Below, in pieces: positions 1-7,118 of a stretch of 64,000 bases of DNA. The number at the start of each line of letters is the position of its first letter. Within the stretch, counting starts at the first letter, position 1. Origin of the DNA: Erginobacter sp964465735 (lineage in GTDB: Bacteria; Auribacterota; Erginobacteria; Erginobacterales; Erginobacteraceae). The stretch covers positions 1 to 64,000 of the forward strand of contig CAYXKT010000002.1 of NCBI GenBank assembly GCA_964465735.1, read 5' to 3'. The notes beneath the pieces are model-generated. The model saw only the letters and a program-made list of their open reading frames with translations, ran no database searches and was not told the origin of the DNA. The translations under genes and the position numbers were made by a program.

Positions 1-49
1 CCGGCAAAATCTTAGCACGTTTCATCCGCAATAATCGCTCAACTTAGGT
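1..49 (-). repeat. MITE-like 163-bp repeat, truncated copy A
   Basis: This is the terminal part of the repeat that occurs complete at 167-329, 19119-19281 and 52729-52891. It ends in TTAGGT at 44-49. The rest lies outside the window or is lost, and the first bases have a small internal deletion relative to the full copies. Orientation is the same as the 167-329 copy. Confidence 0.8.
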
Positions 50-166
50 TTAAGTTTCGATAGTAGCAAAACAGCGGGCGAATTGACAGACGAAACCAGC
101 CCGGACCGTCCCCCTCCTCCTTGCCGGGAACGGTGTCCGGCAAATCTTTCCGTAGGATCTATTTCC

Positions 167-329
167 ACCTAAATTGAGCGATTCTATGCGGCGAACTGCA
201 CCAATCTTTTGCGTCCGAACGGATATTGAAAATCCTCGCCATATCTCCTGGATATGGCTGCGGTTTTCGCAACCCGTCGGCCAGCAAAATCTTAGCACAT
301 TTCATCCGCAATAATCGCTCAACTTAGGT
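167..329 (-). repeat. MITE-like 163-bp repeat, complete copy B
   Basis: Complete element bounded by ACCTAA and TTAGGT. The 17-bp terminal inverted repeats match at 16 of 17 positions. It is flanked by the direct duplication TCC (164-166 and 330-332). By eye it is identical, in inverted orientation, to the copy at 19119-19281. It is too short to encode a transposase, so it would be moved in trans by an element not seen here. The short open frame across it is not a gene. Confidence 0.88.
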
Positions 330-395
330 TCCAATTTAGTTTCGCTGACCGCAATCGTTTTTCTCGAAAAATCCGGATTGAGCCAAAAAATATTT

Positions 396-538
396 AGTGT
401 CTGAACGAAAACCTGAAATCACGTAGAATTTGTCATACGAGCAACGAAGTGACGGAGCAATCTCATCACAGAATAAACCGATTGCTTCGTCATCCCGCAC
501 CGCAGTGGCCTGGTTTTCCGGGTTGCGGTTCAGGCACT
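396..538. repeat. Dispersed hairpin repeat (family 2), copy 1
   Basis: About 143 bp with ends resembling AGTGTCTGAACG and its complement (GTTCAGGCACT). The interior is a long imperfect palindrome built on a core with GACGGAGCAATCTC in one arm and GATTGCTTCGTC in the other. Related copies lie at 2894-3036, 5330-5480 and, inverted, 54514-54656. It sits just past the 3' end of the minus-strand gene at 601. Confidence 0.7.
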
Positions 539-600
539 TTTTATCCCTGACTTGGCTTGCCCCTGTGTCCTTCTTCGCCTCTGCGGTTCAATTTTCAGGA

Positions 601-2832
601 CTAATTCTCAGTGTTCTCTGTGGTCTTGTCGTTTTCCATAATATCTTTTTCTGTAACCGGAAGCGAGAGACGGAGGTTGGTAAGCCGGCGGGCCCGGGAA
701 CTGGGGACTCCTCCCCGGGAGTAGAACATTGTCTCCCCAAAACCTCCTTCCGGCCAGGGGGGAGCGCCAATAAAGACCCAGGCGCCCAGCGGCCAGCGAC
801 TGCCGACAAAGATCCTTCCTCCGGGCGCGGTAAATTCCCAGCGGGACCACTGATCGGGAGCATCCGCCCGAAGCAGGGGTGACTCTCCAACCAGGCGGTC
901 CGGAAGACCATCATCTTCAGTATCGGCATAAACCACGAACCGGAACGCCCCTTCCTCACCACCTCGGGCGTGGGCCAGTTCAACCACCACACTGGCCCCC
1001 TTTTCCGGAGGCGGGATAACTTCCCAGACTCCGGAGTCGAAGTAGGTGGCGTGCTCCTCGCCCACGGCCCAGAGCCCGGAATGGGAGGGAGCGAGAATCT
1101 TCCCCTCATCCATCCCTCGACCGGTCTCCGAATCGAGAACCTCGACAATCAAGGACTCCAGGGTCTGCCGTTGGAAACGCTGATCCCAGCAGACCGGGTC
1201 ATTGGCTCGGCGAGGAAGACGCCGACCGGCCCAATCAACAATGTCGTCGGCCAGCAACGGGCGAAGTTCGACGCGTTCCCGATTAATCTCCCTCAGGGGA
1301 TAGCGGGAAGTAAGGTAGCGCAGCTCGGTGCTGAGGTTGGTATGCCAGCCAACCAGAAGGACATAATCCCCGGGCCGGACATTGCCCCGGGAGTTCCGGG
1401 TATAACCTCGGATCGGGGTCTTCGCCCACCAGCCGACCTTGCGCAGTTCGCTGGAGTAAACTGTCCGCCCCGAGAGGTTATCCCGGATATATTCGGCCGA
1501 ACGACGGATATCAGCGAAACTATCCCGCGACCAATAAAGAGCAAAACCGGTAAAGACCGTAGAGGCAAGCAGAGAGATAGCGATAACAATCCAGCCGGCC
1601 AAACGGAGAAACCGTTTCCGAAAAGAGACCAGAAAGTCGGCCCCGTAACCGGCCAGGGGGAGAGTGGCCGCGGCCAGCATATAGAGGTAGCGCGGGGTCC
1701 ACCACTTGTTGACTACCAGGGTGTAGAAAACGGCGGCAAACAAATAGAGAAAGCAGACTGTCCAACCGAACCGGAGGGGATGACGGCGGGAACGGAAGAG
1801 GGAGAGGATCAGTCCCAGTCCGGCCAGAACCGCCACCGGATAGACGAGGACATAGGGATAGGCCTTGAGATAGTAACTAAGCCAGATCATCCAGCGGCCG
1901 GAGATCGAACGCATCGAGGTCCGCATACCTTCCTGGTACCAGGTACTCATTGCCAGGTGATGCTGCCAGACATAGAGAAATATATAGGGTCCGGCGGAGA
2001 TCAGCAGCCCGAACAGGGCGAGCGGACGGCGGTACCACCATCCGGCCCTCCGGCCTGATCCGGGGGCAAGATAGGAGATCACAAGCAGAACCAACCCCCA
2101 GATCGCGCCCAAAAAGAGCAGGCGGCTGATCAGCACCGGTCCGGGGAGAGTGACCGGAAAGAAACCGAGGAGGAAATCAAACGCGCAGACAGTGAGATTC
2201 TCCACCCCGGGGAGAAAGTGGAAGCCAAGGGCAAGGAGACCCCAACCGGACAATAAAATACTCAAAACCGGAAGGAGAGTCCGCTCCCGACGGGCAGTAA
2301 GGAGAAAATAGAGAAAGACGGCCACCACCGCCACCGGGACCAGGACCAGACCGGTCGGGTAAGTGAGAAGCGCCACCCCACCGGAGAAGACCCCGACCGC
2401 CAGCCACCAGGGAGAACGGATTTCAAAGGCACGGAAGATCCCATAGAAAAAGAGGAGAACAAAGAAAGAGTACATCCCGTGGGGGAAGATCCGCAGCGAC
2501 CAGCGGAAGATCAGGGGAGAAACTGTATAAAAGAGAATGGTTAGAAACGCCGCCCGCCGGTTATAGACCGCCCGAGCCAGTCCGGAGAGGGGAAAGACGG
2601 CCAGAGAGGCAAAGATAATCGAGACCAGACGGCCAGCCAGTTCAAGATCGCCGCCGAGGTGGTTGAGCGATTTCAGGGCAAAAGGGTACGCGGGGAGAAT
2701 GATTGTCCCCCGGATCCGTTCCAGCGCGGTCATATAGTCCACACTGTCGGTATAGGCCGCCGGATGCCAGTTGAGGAAGAGCAACCGGGCGACCAGATTA
2801 ACCCCAAAAATCAGCAGTACCCACTTTCTCAT
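601..2832 (-). CDS. GT-C (PMT/ArnT-like, GT39-type) membrane glycosyltransferase with C-terminal Ca-loop-like domain
   Basis: A 743-residue integral membrane protein. The N-terminus is a transmembrane segment followed by a periplasmic loop with acidic residues (YTDSVDY, about residues 27-33), the usual position of the catalytic Asp in GT-C enzymes that use polyprenyl-phosphate sugars. About ten hydrophobic segments follow. The last ~130 residues are a soluble domain containing VYADTEDDGLPD, a DxDxDG-type loop, also found in the proteins at 3167 and 5637. Its substrate cannot be told; protein O-glycosylation or lipid-linked sugar transfer are both possible. The extreme C-terminus (ENDKTTENTEN) appears to be read from repeat-like DNA, so the original stop may have been earlier. 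No clear Shine-Dalgarno precedes the ATG. Confidence 0.72.
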   Translation of the reverse strand: MRKWVLLIFGVNLVARLLFLNWHPAAYTDSVDYMTALERIRGTIILPAYPFALKSLNHLGGDLELAGRLVSIIFASLAVFPLSGLARAVYNRRAAFLTILFYTVSPLIFRWSLRIFPHGMYSFFVLLFFYGIFRAFEIRSPWWLAVGVFSGGVALLTYPTGLVLVPVAVVAVFLYFLLTARRERTLLPVLSILLSGWGLLALGFHFLPGVENLTVCAFDFLLGFFPVTLPGPVLISRLLFLGAIWGLVLLVISYLAPGSGRRAGWWYRRPLALFGLLISAGPYIFLYVWQHHLAMSTWYQEGMRTSMRSISGRWMIWLSYYLKAYPYVLVYPVAVLAGLGLILSLFRSRRHPLRFGWTVCFLYLFAAVFYTLVVNKWWTPRYLYMLAAATLPLAGYGADFLVSFRKRFLRLAGWIVIAISLLASTVFTGFALYWSRDSFADIRRSAEYIRDNLSGRTVYSSELRKVGWWAKTPIRGYTRNSRGNVRPGDYVLLVGWHTNLSTELRYLTSRYPLREINRERVELRPLLADDIVDWAGRRLPRRANDPVCWDQRFQRQTLESLIVEVLDSETGRGMDEGKILAPSHSGLWAVGEEHATYFDSGVWEVIPPPEKGASVVVELAHARGGEEGAFRFVVYADTEDDGLPDRLVGESPLLRADAPDQWSRWEFTAPGGRIFVGSRWPLGAWVFIGAPPWPEGGFGETMFYSRGGVPSSRARRLTNLRLSLPVTEKDIMENDKTTENTEN

Positions 2833-2893
2833 AACCGGTAATTCGGACTCCGGTCCGGAATCCTATCAAAGCATTTCGTTGGTTTTATTAACT

Positions 2894-3036
2894 AATGTCT
2901 GGACGTAAACCCGATATCACGGAGAGTCTGTCGTCGCAAGAAACGAAGTCACGGGGCAATCTCATCACAAAATAAACAGATTGTTTCGTCGTCCCTCCTC
3001 GTAATGACCTGGTTTTTGAGATTTCCGTTCAGAACC
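2894..3036. repeat. Dispersed hairpin repeat (family 2), copy 2
   Basis: This element fills most of the 334-bp gap between the genes at 601 and 3167. It has the same ends (TGTCTGGACGTAAAC and GTTCAGAAC, both slightly worn) and the same palindromic core as the copy at 396. The rest of the gap (3037-3166) shows no gene or clear signal. Confidence 0.7.
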
Positions 3037-3166
3037 TAACTAAACTTACTCTTTGAAGCTGGTTAAAACCTTTTCCCACTTCTTCTCACCGTCACAATAT
3101 CAGTTCGTCACCACCGGTTTCATCCTTTCATAAAACTTTTGACAGTACCCCCGCTAAGTTTGCCGG

Positions 3167-5245
3167 CTATCCCTCCTCCGGTTTTTCCCCGGGGGGAAGG
3201 ATCTCGATAACCAGATTGGTGGAACGAGGGCCGGTGGAGAGAGTCGGAGGTCCGGAGGTGGAATAATACATCGTCGGCGACAGATCCCGGTGGCCCCAGC
3301 CGGTCCGGTCAAAGAAGACCCGGGCGCCTTCATTCCAGGTATTGCCCACGAACAGCCTACCTTCCGGAGCGGGCAGAGTCCAGTAACTCCAGTCACCGGC
3401 CGAGCGGGCGGTGAGAAAAGATGACCTCCCCAGTTCCAGATCGGGGCGGCCGTCGTTATTCTTATCTCCATAGGCCACGATAAAGAATCCACCTTCGTTG
3501 CCGGAAGCGGCGTGCTGGACCTTAACGGTGACTATATCTCCGGTTGAATATGGCTTGACCACCTCCCAGACCTGGAGATTATGGCCGGGTGTAGTCCTCA
3601 GCTGGATATGCGGGGCCGGTACCCGCTCACCGCTGACCCGAAAGGCCCCCGCCCCGCTCAACTCCTTCAGCGTCGATTGGAGCTGGAGTTGAGAGATCAA
3701 GTTGAATATTCCCAGTGCCAGAAGACCAATCAGGGTTATCCAGACCGCCCTCATCATCCCCGGCGAGGATCCGGCCCCCGGTCCTCCAGGCAGATCGTCC
3801 CCCCGTTTCCTGCTGAAATTCATCATCACGACACCTCCGGTCAGCCAGATTAAGTACAGCGGCAGGAGACTGAGCTGTCCCCGCAAACCCGCCATCTGTC
3901 CCAGGTTGAAAGCGTTAAAAGAACTGGAGACGACGGAATTGCTCTGGAAGGTCGTCTCCGGGTTGATTGAAAGATAGCCCCCGAAAAAGGAGTGAAAGTA
4001 AAGATCCCGGAAAGGATGCCGGGCATACTCCTCGAAACGGACGGCGGTGGCGGTCAGAACTAAAAAGATCGAGACCGCCGCCAGAAGGGCCGAGATCCGC
4101 GGAAAGCGGACCACGAAAAAGAAGGCCAACAGCACCATATACGGCAGCATCTCCATCGCGTGCCGCGGACCAAATGCTTTTCCCCCATAGTAATAAGGAT
4201 AGAGGGTATTGATAAAGAAATACCCCGAAATCAGGACTATCAGAATCGGCAAAAGGGACCGCGACCCTTTCTCTCGGGCCAGATAAAAACCGCCGGGGAA
4301 GAGCAGGATGAGAAAGGGAGAGAGATGAAAAAATCCGCGGAAAGGACCAAAGGAGGTCTGGTAGAGGGCCTCCATCAACTTCCGAGTCTGGAAGCCGAGG
4401 AGGGGTCCGTCCTTGTAGGCGCTATGGGCAGCGGCCCGCTTGTCGAAGTAGGCGATATACCAGGGGTTATGGAAAACCAGGTAGTTATATCCGATCAAGA
4501 TGGCGGCCGGCAAAATCAGGCCGGCCAGAAACCAGCCGAAACGGAAAGTTCGGCTCCCGTTCCGGAAAAACCCTCGAACCAGGCAATAGACCGAGAGCAG
4601 GGTGACGATAGCCGCCACGGGATACTCGGTCACCACCGCCCAGCCCCCGGCCAGTCCGGAGAGAAAGATAAAGAGCGATCCCCGGGGAGCGTCCGGCTCC
4701 AGAACCAGGTATTTCAGGAGGAGATAAAACGAGATCACGGTCAGAACCGAACTGACCATATGGCCGTAGATCACGGTGGAATAGGCAAAAGCGGAGGTAC
4801 CGAGAAAAAGGGCCAGAGTAGAGATCAACCTCGGGGCGATGGCTGAATGGAAGAGGCCGAGCAATCGGAAGAAGACCACCCCGCCTAAAGCGCAGGGCAG
4901 GCCGACGATCAGCACCCCCACCAGCCAGCAGGAGAAGAGATGGTAGAAATCCTCCGAGAAGAGACCGGTCAGGGTACCCTTCAGCCGGGAGATCAGATAG
5001 TAGGGGCCGACCCCGACCAGACTCATCCCCGGCGCCTTGTTGGGATAGTTCTTTCCCTCGACATTGACGATATCGTGGGTGGGAACCCGGACACCCCCGA
5101 AATGGAGCTGCCCCTGCTCCACCACTGCCCGCATCTGGCCCAGCCGAGCGTTCTGATTCGCCCCCCCGCCCTGATAGAAATAGGCGAAGCTGAAGAACAA
5201 GACGAAAAAGAGAGTTATCTCCAATTTATAATTTCGCAAAATCAA
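3167..5245 (-). CDS. GT-C membrane glycosyltransferase-like protein with C-terminal Ca-loop-like domain
   Basis: A 692-residue polytopic membrane protein. A longer frame exists upstream to 5443, but it reads through a dispersed repeat. I place the start at the TTG at 5245, because it is preceded by GAGG at normal spacing and immediately begins the hydrophobic N-terminus (LILRNYKLEITLFFVLFF). Around ten to twelve membrane segments are followed by a soluble C-terminal domain with AYGDKNNDGRPDLELG, a DxNxDG loop. This domain aligns with those of the genes at 601 and 5637, including the downstream pattern of W, LFVG and a tail containing TNL. The family resembles PMT/ArnT-type glycosyltransferases, but the canonical acidic loop is weak here, so catalytic activity is uncertain. 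Confidence 0.65.
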   Translation of the reverse strand: MILRNYKLEITLFFVLFFSFAYFYQGGGANQNARLGQMRAVVEQGQLHFGGVRVPTHDIVNVEGKNYPNKAPGMSLVGVGPYYLISRLKGTLTGLFSEDFYHLFSCWLVGVLIVGLPCALGGVVFFRLLGLFHSAIAPRLISTLALFLGTSAFAYSTVIYGHMVSSVLTVISFYLLLKYLVLEPDAPRGSLFIFLSGLAGGWAVVTEYPVAAIVTLLSVYCLVRGFFRNGSRTFRFGWFLAGLILPAAILIGYNYLVFHNPWYIAYFDKRAAAHSAYKDGPLLGFQTRKLMEALYQTSFGPFRGFFHLSPFLILLFPGGFYLAREKGSRSLLPILIVLISGYFFINTLYPYYYGGKAFGPRHAMEMLPYMVLLAFFFVVRFPRISALLAAVSIFLVLTATAVRFEEYARHPFRDLYFHSFFGGYLSINPETTFQSNSVVSSSFNAFNLGQMAGLRGQLSLLPLYLIWLTGGVVMMNFSRKRGDDLPGGPGAGSSPGMMRAVWITLIGLLALGIFNLISQLQLQSTLKELSGAGAFRVSGERVPAPHIQLRTTPGHNLQVWEVVKPYSTGDIVTVKVQHAASGNEGGFFIVAYGDKNNDGRPDLELGRSSFLTARSAGDWSYWTLPAPEGRLFVGNTWNEGARVFFDRTGWGHRDLSPTMYYSTSGPPTLSTGPRSTNLVIEILPPGEKPEEG

Positions 5246-5329
5246 GGTATCCTCAGCTTGACTTAAAGAATGACTGAAAATACAATCAGTCAGTAGTGGC
5301 CTGAACCGCTCGTCAGCAAAAGAATATAC

Positions 5330-5480
5330 TATAGCGACTGAACGAAAACCTAAAATCTCACAGGCTCTGTCATTGCGAGGGACAAAGTGACGAAGCAGTC
5401 TCATCACCAGATAAACAGATTGCTTCGTCGTCCCTCCTCGCAATAACCTGGTTTTCGGGGTTTTCGTTCCGGCACTACTA
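5330..5480. repeat. Dispersed hairpin repeat (family 2), copy 3
   Basis: Copy in the divergent region between 5245 and 5637. The ends read CGACTGAACGAAAACC and GGTTTTCGGGGTTTTCGTTCC. The interior has CATTGCGAGGGACAAAG paired with TCCCTCCTCGCAATAACC. It probably separates the promoters of the two flanking transcription units. The remaining 391-bp intergenic sequence has no further recognised feature apart from a possible AAGGGAG upstream of 5637. Confidence 0.7.
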
Positions 5481-5636
5481 TAGGTTCTACTCCAGCGGCT
5501 GTCTATCCTAACCCGCCGGATTTGAATAATATTTCATTGGTTCGGGAAAATACAGGTTGTGGTTTGTGGTGTAATCGATTAGAGATAAAACGGTTTTAAG
5601 AAGAACAAGTCGGCCAAGGGAGCACGCGAATTTAAT

Positions 5637-6350
5637 ATGAAAATATTCGACCGTAATTTCTGGGGGACAATTTTGATCTGGGTGGGGGTGGTTATCTTCC
5701 TGGTAGTAATTTACGACATTATCCGGCCGGTCTTTCCCGGACACCCCCCCTACCCGATTATCCAGTCGATCCAAAACTTTTTCTCCCCCTCTCGGGGACC
5801 GAATAAACCACCGCCCGCTGCCAAAAAGGCCCGGGCACGCCGCCCGACGGTGGCGAAAATCCCGCCAAAGTTTGCCGGCGACGCGCGGATGATGACCGCC
5901 AATTCTTATTCTCCGGCGGGGCATTACTCACAGTGGGTCTGGGCGGTTAAACCGGACCGGCAAACTGAGGACACGGTCCGGGTCGAGGTTGCCCACGCCG
6001 CCCCGGGAATGCCGGGGGGGTTTTCGATCATTGCTTACGCCGACACCATCGGTGACGGTTGGCCCGACCAGAAGGTGGCGGAATCGGAATTCCTCACCGG
6101 TGACCAGGCCGGCCAATGGTCGATCTTTAACTTCACCGCCGGGGAAGAACCTCTGTTCATCGGGTATTCCTGGGCGGAGGGCCAGGATACTGTCATCTTC
6201 CGAAGTAACGGGGGATGGCCTGAGAAAGATTTTCCCCTGGAAGACCGATTCTTTTACCTGATCGACGGACCTGGTTCCAAGTCGGCCGGGCCGGCCTATA
6301 CCAATCTCCGGGTATCATTCTCCCGGCAATCAACCCAGGAGAATTCTTAA
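5637..6350 (+). CDS. Membrane-anchored protein consisting of a Ca-loop-like domain
   Basis: A 237-residue protein of unknown function. It has one N-terminal membrane anchor (residues ~10-30, ILIWVGVVIFLVVIYDII), then a Pro/Ala-rich stretch, then a domain of about 130 residues. That domain contains SIIAYADTIGDGWPD and matches the C-terminal domains of the GT-C proteins at 601 and 3167. It therefore looks like the stand-alone form of a domain otherwise fused to glycosyltransferases. Topology predicts the domain outside the cytoplasm, where Ca-dependent folding or sugar binding is plausible but not shown. The gene is followed after one base by the disrupted gene at 6352, so the two are probably co-transcribed. 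AAGGGAG lies about 13 bases upstream of the ATG. Confidence 0.65.
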   Translation: MKIFDRNFWGTILIWVGVVIFLVVIYDIIRPVFPGHPPYPIIQSIQNFFSPSRGPNKPPPAAKKARARRPTVAKIPPKFAGDARMMTANSYSPAGHYSQWVWAVKPDRQTEDTVRVEVAHAAPGMPGGFSIIAYADTIGDGWPDQKVAESEFLTGDQAGQWSIFNFTAGEEPLFIGYSWAEGQDTVIFRSNGGWPEKDFPLEDRFFYLIDGPGSKSAGPAYTNLRVSFSRQSTQENS

Positions 6351-6351
6351 A

Positions 6352-7080
6352 TTGACGAATATATTCAGCAGGACTTTGATCGCTGTCGGCATCTTTGTCT
6401 CCGTGGGGGTTATCTGCCAAATCCTCTTCGAGCGCGCTGACCAGCCAGGCACGCCACGGCCCCGGATCGCCCCAGATCGACCACGGATAGAACCGCAGTC
6501 GGTGGAAAGCGGTGCCGCCCTGGAGAAGACCGCGAACTACCTGCGAAAAACCGCAACGCAGATAGTGTCGGGCTGGACCGAGACCGTGGACTTCTCCCAC
6601 TCCGGCCACTATGATTCCTGAGACGGCAAAGTCCTATCCTGGTGGGAGTACAACGACCAGGACAAACAAAAGGTAATCTGGAAGTCGGCGCCCTGCCCGG
6701 AGAAGCGAACCACCACCCTGGTATTCAGCGGGGTCCTGGGGACTGCTGGAGGAGAAGCGAAACTTTGCGTCAACGGTCGCCCGGCTCTCTCTTTAAATAC
6801 CGGGGTCGGACCGGCAACTGAAGAATGGGGAAGAGGAGACTACCACCTGAAGTTTTTCTCCATAGTCGTCAAACCAAACCAGGAACGGCTGGGGATCTTC
6901 GCTCTGAGCATACCGAAAGAAGATGTCACCTCCGGAGAGCCTATCACTCTGGAGGTAAGAGCGGAGGGGCTTTATAAGTCCGGTAACGGCAACAGATTTT
7001 TTCTGCTCAGTTCGATCCCCGAAATTTTAAAGAAACTGCCTCCAAAGAAGCAGGCCCTCGTCTCGTCCACCGTTCGATAA
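6352..7080 (+). pseudogene. Small membrane-anchored protein gene interrupted by an in-frame TGA
   Basis: The frame begins at a TTG at 6352, one base after the preceding stop and with AGGAG upstream. It encodes an N-terminal membrane segment (SRTLIAVGIFVSVGVICQIL) like its neighbour. It meets TGA at 6619-6621 after GHYDS, yet the same frame then stays open for 152 codons to TAA at 7078-7080. This gives about 242 codons in total, close to the 237 of the gene at 5637. The downstream part reads as beta-rich protein (for example TTTLVFSGVLG and LGIFALSIPKED). In the neighbour the matching region is GHYSQWVW, so a TGG to TGA change is the simplest explanation. A sequencing error or recoding cannot be excluded; TGA is used as a normal stop elsewhere in the window. 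Confidence 0.68.
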
Positions 7081-7118
7081 CGGAAAGTTACCGGGAAAAA
7101 CAAAAACTCCAAGATGAT

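Noticed and set aside
50..298. 82-residue minus-strand frame near the left edge
   Set aside because: It runs through the MITE copy at 167-329 and has no coding features.
430..882. 150-residue plus-strand frame with a hydrophobic stretch
   Set aside because: It begins in the family 2 repeat and continues antisense to the GT-C gene at 601.
970..2058. Long open frame on the plus strand opposite the GT-C gene
   Set aside because: It is antisense to a well-supported membrane protein and its translation is Gly/Pro/Arg/Asp-rich with no domain pattern. It reflects high GC and third-position bias.
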